Part shown: in pieces, positions 1-7,249 of the stretch | Layout of the letters: the number at the start of each line of letters is the position of its first letter | How positions within the stretch are numbered: the stretch's first letter is position 1 | Source: JBBEAM01 sp942491105 | Lineage (GTDB): Bacteria; Pseudomonadota; Alphaproteobacteria; Kiloniellales; DSM-21159 | Direction: 5' to 3' | NCBI GenBank assembly: GCA_942491105.1 | Contig: CALNZX010000001.1 | Span: 682,001-746,000, forward strand | Length of the DNA stretch: 64,000 nt | Notes under the pieces: generated by a model | Database searches by the model: none | Seen by the model: only the letters and a program-made list of their open reading frames with translations | What the model was told of the DNA's origin: nothing | Position numbers and translations under genes: made by a program

Positions 1-335
1 GTGAAGTAGTGCAGCGCCGGCGCCTTGCCGGTCCAGTAATAGGGCGTCGAATGGGCCAGATCCGCGGTCCCCTGGGCGACCGCGTCGAAGGCTTCGAAAG
101 GCGGCACCAACTCTCCGGCGGCGAAAAAACGGACCGTGATGCGGCCGCCGGAAAGCGCCTCCAGGCGCGTGGCGAAGCGCTCGGCATTGACGCCGACACC
201 CGGCGCATTTTTCGGCCAGGCCGAAACCATGGTCAGTTGGAAGCTATCCTGCGCCTGGGCTGGCACGGCGGCGGCGAGGCCCGCGGCGGCGGTGGCACCC
301 AGAAATCCTCGGCGGCTGCTTGTCATCTTGGTCAT
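1..335 (-). CDS. TRAP transporter DctP-type substrate-binding protein (C-terminus beyond window)
   Basis: Only the first 111 codons are in the window; the reading frame is open to base 1. ATG at 335 follows an AGGAAAGGA ribosome site. The N-terminus has a Tat-type signal (SRRGFLG followed by an Ala-rich stretch), then a mature region containing VSAWPKNAPG, FFAAGELVPPFEAFDAV and PYYWTGK. These align closely with the complete binding protein at 17673-18776 (TTWPKNFPG, LFAAGELVPAFESFDAV, SYYWQGK), so the two are paralogues. The family binds organic acids in the periplasm and delivers them to a DctQM permease. No permease for this copy is visible; it would have to lie beyond the left edge. Divergent from hemB. 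Family confidence is high, substrate unknown. Confidence 0.9.
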   Translation of the reverse strand, partial: MTKMTSSRRGFLGATAAAGLAAAVPAQAQDSFQLTMVSAWPKNAPGVGVNAERFATRLEALSGGRITVRFFAAGELVPPFEAFDAVAQGTADLAHSTPYYWTGKAPALHYF

Positions 336-367
336 GGATCCTTTCCTCTGCGTGATGCCGGCATGGC

Positions 368-396
368 TTGTTTGCGGCAGGCACGCCGCATAGTAT
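368..396 (+). promoter_or_regulatory. Weak candidate promoter for hemB
   Basis: TTGTTT at 368-373 and TAGTAT at 391-396 are separated by 17 bases and lie 35 bases before the chosen hemB ATG. The -10 matches 4/6 and the -35 only 3/6, so this is a suggestion only. Confidence 0.22.
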
Positions 397-430
397 CCGC
401 GAAAATCATCTACAGGCGAGATCGAAGGCG

Positions 431-1498
431 ATGAGCAAATCCAAGCGACCCTTTCCGCGCGCCGTTCCCGAAAGCGGTGAGCTTCCCGCTCCCGCGGCGC
501 CCGCCGCGCTCGGCGCTTTCCCGCAGGTCCGTCTGCGCCGCAACCGCAGTCATGACTGGGTGCGCCGCCTGATCGCCGAGAACGCGCTTAGCCCCGCCGA
601 CATGCTCTGGCCGGTCTTTCTGCGCGAGGACGAGAGCGTCGCGGCCGAGGTCGCCTCGATGCCCGGCGTGCGGCGATATACCCTGGATGAGATCGTCGAG
701 GCCGTTGGCGGCGCCGGCGAACTGGGCATCCCCGCGATCGCGCTCTTCCCCCTGGTGTCCGAGGACTACAAGACCGACGATTGCGCGGAAGCCGTCAATC
801 CGGAAAACCTGATCTGCCGCGCCGTGCGCCGCATCAAGGCGGAGGTGCCCGAGATCGGCGTGGTCTGCGACGTGGCGCTCGACCCCTATAACGCCTCCGG
901 CCACGACGGCATCGTTCGCGACGGAGAGATTGTCAACGACCTGTCCCTGGAAGTGCTTTGCCAGCAAGCCCTGGTGCAGGCCGAGGCCGGCTGCGACGTG
1001 ATCGCCCCCTCGGACATGATGGACGGGCGTATCGGCGCGATCCGCGAAACCTTGGATGAAGCCGGGCTGCTGAACGTCAAGCTCTGCTCCTACGCCGCCA
1101 AGTATGCCAGCGCCTTCTACGGCCCCTTCCGCGACGCGGTCGGCTCCGGCGGCGCGCTGAAGGGCGACAAGAAGACCTACCAGATGGACCCGGCGAACAG
1201 CGACGAGGCGCTGCGCGAGGTCGCGCTCGATATTCAGGAGGGCGCCGATATGGTGATGGTCAAGCCGGGCATGCCCTATCTCGACATCGTGCGGCGGGTG
1301 AAGGAGACCTTCCAGGTTCCCACCCTTGCCTATCAGGTCAGCGGCGAGTACGCGATGATCCGCGCCGCCGGCCTCAACGGCTGGCTCGATGGCGAGAAGG
1401 CGATGATGGAATCCCTGCTCGCCTTCAAACGCGCCGGGGCCGACGCCGTGCTGACCTACTTCGCGGTCGAGGCGGCGCGGAAACTCAAGGACGGCTGA
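431..1498 (+). CDS. hemB: Delta-aminolevulinic acid dehydratase (porphobilinogen synthase)
   Basis: Condenses two 5-aminolevulinate molecules to porphobilinogen in cytosolic haem/tetrapyrrole synthesis. The 355-residue protein has the family's usual length plus a Pro/Ala-rich N-terminal tail. The two Schiff-base lysines are in YAAKYASAFYG (K224) and MVKPGMPYLD (K278). The metal region DVALDPYNASGHDG (147-160) carries aspartates where zinc-dependent enzymes have cysteines, the pattern of the Mg-dependent alphaproteobacterial type. I chose ATG 431 over the upstream TTG at 368 because homology begins after it and a purine-rich GAAGG lies in front. Convergent with the YheT-like gene, only 3 bases between stops. 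Confidence 0.96.
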   Translation: MSKSKRPFPRAVPESGELPAPAAPAALGAFPQVRLRRNRSHDWVRRLIAENALSPADMLWPVFLREDESVAAEVASMPGVRRYTLDEIVEAVGGAGELGIPAIALFPLVSEDYKTDDCAEAVNPENLICRAVRRIKAEVPEIGVVCDVALDPYNASGHDGIVRDGEIVNDLSLEVLCQQALVQAEAGCDVIAPSDMMDGRIGAIRETLDEAGLLNVKLCSYAAKYASAFYGPFRDAVGSGGALKGDKKTYQMDPANSDEALREVALDIQEGADMVMVKPGMPYLDIVRRVKETFQVPTLAYQVSGEYAMIRAAGLNGWLDGEKAMMESLLAFKRAGADAVLTYFAVEAARKLKDG

Positions 1499-1501
1499 GC
1501 C

Positions 1502-2452
1502 CTAAAGGCGGTCGAGAAACTCCAGGATCTTCCGGTCGTGCCAGGGCGCCGCGCCGCCGGCGCCATGAAAGCCGACATGCCCTCCGCTCTTGGGCAGCAG
1601 CGGACGTAATGCGGGGTTGCGCGCCCAGTCGAAGCTCAGATAGGGATCCGCCGGCACCCAGGGGTCGTCCTGCGCGTGGATGATCAGGCTCGGCGTGGCG
1701 ATAGCGGGCAGATAGGCCAGCGCCGAACTCCGCGCGTAGTAATCCTCGGCGCCTGCAAAGCCGTTGCCTGGGGCGACGATCCGGTCGTCATAGTCGTAGA
1801 CCGTCTTGATATCCCGTAGCAGGGCCGCGCTGGCGCCCGGCGTTTCCGCCTTCATGGCACGGAGCAGATAGCCGTGATAGACGCGGTTGCGCGGCCGCAT
1901 CAGGGCAAGCTGCGCCGCCTTGAGATCGATCGGCGCGGAGACGGAAGCCGCGGCGGCCAGCTCCCAGGGGCTCTCTCCCTCTCCCAGGAACTTCAGCAGC
2001 ATGTTGGCGCCCAGGGAGTAGCCGATCAGGATCAGCGGCAAGGCGCGCGCCTCGGGCAGCTGCCGGGCGATTTCCGCCAGTGCCGCGCGAAGATCCTCGC
2101 TGCGCCCGGCGTGATAACTTTCCCGGCAGAGCGCTCGGGTTCCCCCCGCACCGCGCAGATTGAGCCGCAGCACGGGATAATCGGCCTCCAGCAAGCCGCG
2201 CGCCGTGGCCCGGATATAGGTACTGTCGGCGGAACCGGTGAGCCCGTGGATCAGGATCGCCAGCGGTTTGTAGCCGAGGCGCTCATGGGCGTGCAGGCTG
2301 GCGCACAACCGGTCGCCGTTGGCCATCGGCAGCTCCAGCGCCCGTTCGGTCCAGAGATGCAGCTTGGGCTCGATGCGCAGCAGGAAGTTGCGCAGGGTCT
2401 GCAAATCGCCGCCCCACCAGGGCGGCCGCGCCGTGAAATCCGTGTCGTCCAT
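1502..2452 (-). CDS. YheT-like alpha/beta hydrolase
   Basis: A 316-residue serine hydrolase of the YheT/ABHD1-3 group (COG0429-like). Visible features are the oxyanion-side HGLTGS near residue 69, the nucleophile elbow GYSLGAN (Ser146), an acid in HAQDDPWVP and the C-terminal His in SGGHVGFHG. The N-terminal WWGGDLQTL stretch is typical of this group, in which long-chain ester or lipid substrates are suspected but mostly unproven in bacteria. No signal peptide, so probably cytosolic. It is last in a three-gene minus-strand unit after the decarboxylase and a second hydrolase, with a 49-base gap to the gene above. Family confident, substrate unknown. Confidence 0.85.
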   Translation of the reverse strand: MDDTDFTARPPWWGGDLQTLRNFLLRIEPKLHLWTERALELPMANGDRLCASLHAHERLGYKPLAILIHGLTGSADSTYIRATARGLLEADYPVLRLNLRGAGGTRALCRESYHAGRSEDLRAALAEIARQLPEARALPLILIGYSLGANMLLKFLGEGESPWELAAAASVSAPIDLKAAQLALMRPRNRVYHGYLLRAMKAETPGASAALLRDIKTVYDYDDRIVAPGNGFAGAEDYYARSSALAYLPAIATPSLIIHAQDDPWVPADPYLSFDWARNPALRPLLPKSGGHVGFHGAGGAAPWHDRKILEFLDRL

Positions 2453-2501
2453 GCTAGGCAGATAATCGCGCGGACCGGAAAACCAAGCGCTGCCTGGCTA
2501 C

Positions 2502-3356
2502 CTAGCTTTGCTGCCGCAGGAAATCGACGATCAGATTGATCTGCTTTTCGTCCATCAGCGCCGGAGCGTGACCGCAGCCGAGAATGACTTCTTCCCTGGC
2601 GTGCGGTCCACGGCGTCTCATCCCCGCCGCGGTCTGGGAACTCAGGGTGGTCGAGTCCTTGCCGCGCAGCACCAGCGTCGGGCAGGCGATGGCGTCCCAG
2701 ACCGACCAGAGATCGACGTCGCCTTGATAGCCCTTGCGGAAGGCCTCGCCGATCTGCGGATCGTAGATCAAGCCATAGCCGTCCTTGACCTTGGCGATGC
2801 TGTGCTCCGTCAGATGCTGCCACTGCGCATCGCTCAGCTTGCCGAAACCGGCATGGGTCTTGCGGATGTAATCTTCCGCCTCCTGATAGCTCGCAAACTG
2901 CGGCTGCTGGCCCAGATACTCGGCGATATCCTGCAAGGCGGCCTTGGGGATGTAGGGTCCGATATCGTTGATCACCAGGCTGCGCAGCGGCGTATTGACC
3001 GGCGCCGCGAACATCATGCCGAGCAGACCGCCCATCGACGTCCCCACCCAATCGACCTGCGCGACGTCCAGCCGCGCGATCAGCGCCGTCAAATCCGTGA
3101 GATACTGCGCAAATCCATAGTGCTCGGCGCTGGGCAGCCGGTCGCTCTTGCCGCGTCCTGCGATATCCGGACAGACCACGCGCCAGCCGGCGCCGGCCAG
3201 GGCCTGCGCCAGGTCGTCGAAGTCGCGGCCGTTGCGGGTCAGCCCGTGAACACAGATCGCGGTACGCGCCGCATCCCGCGTCCCCCACTCGGTGTAGGCG
3301 ATTCTGTGAAGGCCGCCAGGGTGGCAACCGAGGATGTATTTTTCCTGCATCGTCAT
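2502..3356 (-). CDS. Alpha/beta hydrolase
   Basis: A 284-residue alpha/beta-fold hydrolase distinct from its downstream neighbour. It shows CVHGLTRNGRDF, DIAGRGKSD, the nucleophile elbow GTSMGG (Ser107), an acid in LRGKDSTTL and the catalytic His in LGCGHAPALM. Esterase, lactonase or C-C hydrolase activity is possible; the sequence alone does not decide. The start codon (ATG 3356, or a second in-frame ATG at 3350) lies 4 bases after the decarboxylase stop, which argues for co-transcription and perhaps translational coupling. No signal peptide. Confidence 0.82.
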   Translation of the reverse strand: MTMQEKYILGCHPGGLHRIAYTEWGTRDAARTAICVHGLTRNGRDFDDLAQALAGAGWRVVCPDIAGRGKSDRLPSAEHYGFAQYLTDLTALIARLDVAQVDWVGTSMGGLLGMMFAAPVNTPLRSLVINDIGPYIPKAALQDIAEYLGQQPQFASYQEAEDYIRKTHAGFGKLSDAQWQHLTEHSIAKVKDGYGLIYDPQIGEAFRKGYQGDVDLWSVWDAIACPTLVLRGKDSTTLSSQTAAGMRRRGPHAREEVILGCGHAPALMDEKQINLIVDFLRQQS

Positions 3357-3360
3357 AACC

Positions 3361-4533
3361 CTATGCCGCCGCGGCGAGGGGCGTGTCCCTCACCACCACG
3401 TAGGTTTCCGGGTAAAAGCCGTTGAAGCGGGTGGCCAGGGCATTGGAATAAGCCCCGACCTGATCGATTTCCAGCCAATCGCCTTCGCGAACGTCCGCCG
3501 GCAGCTTGAACGTCGTCGGCAGCACGTCCAGGGAATCGCAGGTCGGACCGTTCAGGGTGAAGCTTTCCATTTCCTCGGAGGCACCGCCTTCCAGGCGAAT
3601 CAGGCGCGCGGGCAGCTTGAGCTGCCCCATCACCATCTCCGAAAGGCTGCCGTAAACGCCATCGTTGATATAGAGCTGCTGGTCCTTGCGGAGCTGCACC
3701 TGGACCAGAAGCGAGCAGCCGTTGGCAACCAGGGCGCGGCCCGGCTCGCACAGCACGTCGACATTGGGGCCCAGCTTGAGCGCGTTGATCCCCCTGCGGA
3801 TCGCGGCCATGAAGTCTTCCAAGGGCGGCAGGGTCTTGGCCTCCTCCATGGCGACATAACGGGCGGGAAAGCCGCCGCCGACATCGACGCAGACCAGCTT
3901 CGCGGCCGCCGCGTCCCGCACCTCCCCGACGATCTTGAGCGCGGTCTCGTAGGCGCCCGGCGTCAAGCACTGGGAACCGACGTGGAAGGATATGCCGACG
4001 TCATAGCCATAACCGGCGGCTTCCTTGAGTAGCTCCGCCGCCTGCGCGGGCTTGGCGCCGAATTTCGAGGAGAGGTGATAGAGCGTGTTGGGCGCCGGCG
4101 GCGTTTCGATCCGCACCACGATGACGATGTCCCTATCGCCACCGGTCACATCACGGATTTTCCGCAGTTCGCTTTCATGATCGACCACGAAGTGGCGCAC
4201 GCCATAAACCTCGTAAGCGGTTTTGATCACCGCCCGGCCCTTTACCGGATGCATGAAGTAGGCGGTGGTATCGCGGTAGCTTTCCGATACCTGCGCGATC
4301 TCCGGCAGGGACGCCGTATCGAAATGGCGGATGCCGGCGCGATAGAGCGCCTGAATCACCAGCGGGTGCGGATTGCACTTCATGGCATAGAGCACGTCGC
4401 CGGGAAACAGCGAGAGGAAGCGCCGGGCCTGGGCCTCGAGACTATCCGGGCGCAGGCAGTATACCGGGTAGCTGGGCGTCAAAGCCCGCACCACGGCCTC
4501 GGCGTCATCATATATTTTCGACGGTGTGGACAC
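3361..4533 (-). CDS. Fold-III PLP-dependent decarboxylase (ornithine/lysine/diaminopimelate family)
   Basis: Decarboxylates a basic amino acid, most likely ornithine or lysine, to a diamine such as putrescine or cadaverine. The 390-residue protein has the alanine-racemase-like barrel then a beta domain. PLP lysine is in YAMKCNP (K52), the ring-stacking His in SFHVGSQ (H184), the phosphate loop in VDVGGGFP (218-223), EPGR at 263-266, DGVYGSLSE at 291-299, the eukaryotic-ODC-like Cys in GPTCDSLD (C332) and GAYS (Y362). Short length and CDSLD favour ornithine/lysine decarboxylase over diaminopimelate decarboxylase. Start is GTG 4533. First gene of a unit with two hydrolases; divergent from matB. 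Confidence 0.9.
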   Translation of the reverse strand: MSTPSKIYDDAEAVVRALTPSYPVYCLRPDSLEAQARRFLSLFPGDVLYAMKCNPHPLVIQALYRAGIRHFDTASLPEIAQVSESYRDTTAYFMHPVKGRAVIKTAYEVYGVRHFVVDHESELRKIRDVTGGDRDIVIVVRIETPPAPNTLYHLSSKFGAKPAQAAELLKEAAGYGYDVGISFHVGSQCLTPGAYETALKIVGEVRDAAAAKLVCVDVGGGFPARYVAMEEAKTLPPLEDFMAAIRRGINALKLGPNVDVLCEPGRALVANGCSLLVQVQLRKDQQLYINDGVYGSLSEMVMGQLKLPARLIRLEGGASEEMESFTLNGPTCDSLDVLPTTFKLPADVREGDWLEIDQVGAYSNALATRFNGFYPETYVVVRDTPLAAAA

Positions 4534-4592
4534 CTGGAGCCTCGCTTGAAAATTGAGGCGGCCGCGAGAATTGCACCCGCCCTAGCTGGCTT

Positions 4593-4622
4593 CTTACAGC
4601 ACTTCACATATCTATTTGGCAA
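4593..4622 (-). promoter_or_regulatory. Candidate promoter for the decarboxylase-hydrolase unit
   Basis: On the minus strand TTGCCA (4622-4617) and TGTAAG (4598-4593) are 18 bases apart, 5/6 and 4/6 matches to sigma-70 consensus, 60 bases upstream of the GTG at 4533. An AGCTGG...CCAGCT inverted repeat flanks the site and could be an operator. Inferred from sequence only. Confidence 0.33.
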
Positions 4623-4716
4623 GGCGAAACCAGCTTTGCAGGGGGCAAGCCGTGGCGGGAAGACGGGCGGCGTGCTAAGTGCTGGCGAACACCGACGAAC
4701 AAGCGAGTACAGCGCG

Positions 4717-6237
4717 ATGAGCGACAGCGGCGCCAACCTCTATGCCCTCTTCAAATCCCGCTTTCCGGAGAACCGCGAAGCCTGCCTGCTGCGTCTCGCG
4801 GATGGACGGGAAATCAGCTACGCGCAGATGGAAGACTCTGTCGGGCGGCTAACGGCTCTATTCGCGAAGCTGGGCATCGAGCCGGGCGCGCGCGTCGCGG
4901 TGCAGGTGGAAAAATCGCCGGAGAATCTTTTCCTCTATCTTGCCATCGTCAAATCGGGCGCCGTTCTGCTGCCTCTCAACACCGCCTATACCGACGAGGA
5001 GGTCGCCTACTTTCTCGGCGACGCCGAGCCACGGCTCTTCGTCTGCCAGCCGGCGCGAAAGGACGGCCTCGCCAAGGTGGCGCGCGGCGCCGGCGTGGCC
5101 GAACTGCGGAGCCTCGGCGAGAACGGGGATGGCAGCCTGATGGCGGACGCCCGGACCCTCGATCCGGACGACGCCATCGCCGCGCGCGACGCCGGGGATC
5201 TGGCCGCGATCTGCTATACCTCCGGAACCACCGGGCGCTCCAAGGGCGCGATGCTGAGCCATGGCAACCTCGCGGCCAATGCCCTGACCCTGCATAAGCT
5301 CTGGGGTTTCGAAGCGGGTGACGTGCTGCTCCATGCGCTGCCGATCTTCCATGTCCACGGCCTCTTCGTCGCCATCAACACCTGCCTGCTGAATGGCGGC
5401 TCCATGATCTGGCTGCCGCGCTTCGACGCCGAGCAGATGATCCGCCTGCTGCCGGAAGCCACGGTGATGATGGGGGTGCCGACCTTCTATGTGCGTCTGC
5501 TCAAGGATCCGCGCTTCACGCGCGAGCTGACCCAGCATATGCGCCTCTTCATCTCCGGCTCGGCGCCGCTGCTGGAAGAAACCTTTTCCGCCTTCGAGGC
5601 GCGCACCGGCCAGCGCATTCTGGAACGCTACGGCATGACCGAGACCGGCATGATCACCTCCAACCCCTACGATGGCGAACGCCGCGCCGGCACGGTCGGC
5701 TATCCCCTGCCCGATCTGTCCGTGCGCATTTGCGGCGAGGACGGCCGGAAGCTGCCGCCCGGCGAGGTTGGCGTGCTCGAGGTCAAGGGCCCCAACGTGT
5801 TTCAAGGCTACTGGCGCAGGCCCGAGAAGACCGCCGAGGAGTTCCGCGCCGATGGCTATTTCATTTCCGGAGACGTGGCCGTCGAGGATGCGGGCGGCGT
5901 GATCTCCATCGTCGGACGCAGCAAGGACCTGGTGATTTCCGGCGGCTTCAACGTCTACCCCAAGGAGATCGAGCTGGTGATCGACGCCTTGCCGGGGATC
6001 GGCGAGTCGGCGGTCATCGGCCTGCCCCACCCCGACTTCGGCGAAGCGGTGACCGCTGTCGCGACCCGTAGCGGCGAAACCGACGAGGCCGCGGTCATTG
6101 CCGCCTGCAAGGCGCAGCTCGCGAACTTCAAGGTGCCGAAGCGGGTGTTCTTCGTCGAAGCGCTGCCGCGCAATGCCATGGGCAAGGTGCAGAAAAACCT
6201 GCTGCGGCAGGACTACGCGGCGACCTTTGCCGCTTAA
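4717..6237 (+). CDS. matB: Malonyl-CoA synthetase (malonate-CoA ligase)
   Basis: ATP-dependent acyl-activating enzyme making malonyl-CoA from malonate via an adenylate. The 506-residue protein has the ANL signature YTSGTTGRSKG (167-177), PLNTAYTDEEVAYF, MGVPTFYVRLL, FISGSAPLL, ERYGMTETGM, SGDV, KDLVISGGFNVYPKEIE and the C-terminal catalytic lysine context RNAMGKVQK. These segments match MatB of Rhodopseudomonas/Rhizobium type very closely, better than general fatty acyl-CoA ligases. An open frame extends upstream to 4075 but overlaps the divergent decarboxylase; ATG 4717 begins where homology begins. Convergent with the CDF gene, stop codons overlapping by 4 bases. Confidence 0.88.
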   Translation: MSDSGANLYALFKSRFPENREACLLRLADGREISYAQMEDSVGRLTALFAKLGIEPGARVAVQVEKSPENLFLYLAIVKSGAVLLPLNTAYTDEEVAYFLGDAEPRLFVCQPARKDGLAKVARGAGVAELRSLGENGDGSLMADARTLDPDDAIAARDAGDLAAICYTSGTTGRSKGAMLSHGNLAANALTLHKLWGFEAGDVLLHALPIFHVHGLFVAINTCLLNGGSMIWLPRFDAEQMIRLLPEATVMMGVPTFYVRLLKDPRFTRELTQHMRLFISGSAPLLEETFSAFEARTGQRILERYGMTETGMITSNPYDGERRAGTVGYPLPDLSVRICGEDGRKLPPGEVGVLEVKGPNVFQGYWRRPEKTAEEFRADGYFISGDVAVEDAGGVISIVGRSKDLVISGGFNVYPKEIELVIDALPGIGESAVIGLPHPDFGEAVTAVATRSGETDEAAVIAACKAQLANFKVPKRVFFVEALPRNAMGKVQKNLLRQDYAATFAA

Positions 6238-7193
6238 TCCTCCTTGTTGCGCATCTCCCTTTCAAAGCGGGTTTTCTCCCGCCGGTGGGATTGGCGCGAC
6301 TGCGCCTCGATAAAGATACGCTTGATCTCCGGCGCCGCCCTGCGCAGGCGCTGCTCCATGGCTTCGATCTCTTCCTCGATCTGATCCGAGGTCAGGCTGT
6401 CGCGAAAATCGACGGAGAGGTTCAGTAGAATATCCTGCGGGCCAAGATGCATGGTGAGCACCTCATTGATCCGGCGCACGCCGGGCGACTTCCCCGCGGT
6501 CAGATGCAGGCGCTCGACCAGCCTGGGATCGGCGCTTTCGCCAACCAGCAGCCCCTTGGTCTCGATCGCCAGCAGGATGGCAATCCCCGCCAGCAAAAGA
6601 CCGATCAGGATCGAAGCCACGCCATCCAGTTCGGGAATGCCGAGATACTCGCTGAGGAAGATGCCGATCAGCGCGATGATCAAGCCCAGCAGGGCGGCGC
6701 TATCCTCGAGCAGAACCGCGAAGATCGAAGGGTCCTTGCTGGCCCGGATCCCCCGCCAAAGGCTGCGGCTGCCCTTTTGACGGCTGAACTCGCGATAGGC
6801 GATGTACCAGGCAACGCCCTCGAAAACGATGGCCAGGCCAAGTACGATGTAATTGATGTAGACGCTGGTCAGCGGGTGCGGGTCCATGATCTTCTGGACG
6901 CCTTCGTAGATCGATACTCCGGAGCCCACGGCGAAGATCAGCAAGGCCACGACGAAGGCCCAGAAATAGAGTTCCATGCCGTAGCCGAAGGGATGCTGTT
7001 TGTCCGCGGCCCTGCCGGAGCGCTTCAAACCGTAAAGCAGGAGGCCCTGATTCCCCGTATCGACCGCAGAATGGATTGCCTCGCTGAGCATCGCCGAGGA
7101 GCCGGTGAAGATGGCGGCCGCGCATTTGGTTACGGCAATCAGGAAGTTGCCGACCAGGGCCGCGTAGATCACCTTCTTGGAGGCGGCGCTCAT
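6234..7193 (-). CDS. Cation diffusion facilitator family transporter
   Basis: A 319-residue inner-membrane divalent-metal/proton antiporter. About six hydrophobic segments are visible, with the TM2 metal-site motif HSAVDTGN (His41, Asp45, Asn48), KQHPFGYGMELYFWAFV after it, a second site region in TM5 (LLEDSAALLGL) and a soluble C-terminal ferredoxin-like domain ending in a charged Arg/Glu tail. There is no His-rich loop between TM4 and TM5. Zn, Fe or Mn are all possible. ATG 7193 is preferred; an upstream frame to 7262 would overlap the start of the divergent acylase and adds only a non-conserved leader. Confidence 0.88.
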   Translation of the reverse strand: MSAASKKVIYAALVGNFLIAVTKCAAAIFTGSSAMLSEAIHSAVDTGNQGLLLYGLKRSGRAADKQHPFGYGMELYFWAFVVALLIFAVGSGVSIYEGVQKIMDPHPLTSVYINYIVLGLAIVFEGVAWYIAYREFSRQKGSRSLWRGIRASKDPSIFAVLLEDSAALLGLIIALIGIFLSEYLGIPELDGVASILIGLLLAGIAILLAIETKGLLVGESADPRLVERLHLTAGKSPGVRRINEVLTMHLGPQDILLNLSVDFRDSLTSDQIEEEIEAMEQRLRRAAPEIKRIFIEAQSRQSHRREKTRFEREMRNKED

Positions 7194-7249
7194 CGCGGCG
7201 GCATCAGGGAGTGGACTGTCATGCCTCTCTTCTACTCCAGGCGGGCGGG

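Noticed and set aside
4075..4716. Upstream extension of the matB reading frame
   Set aside because: Runs antisense through the decarboxylase gene; homology to MatB starts at 4717.
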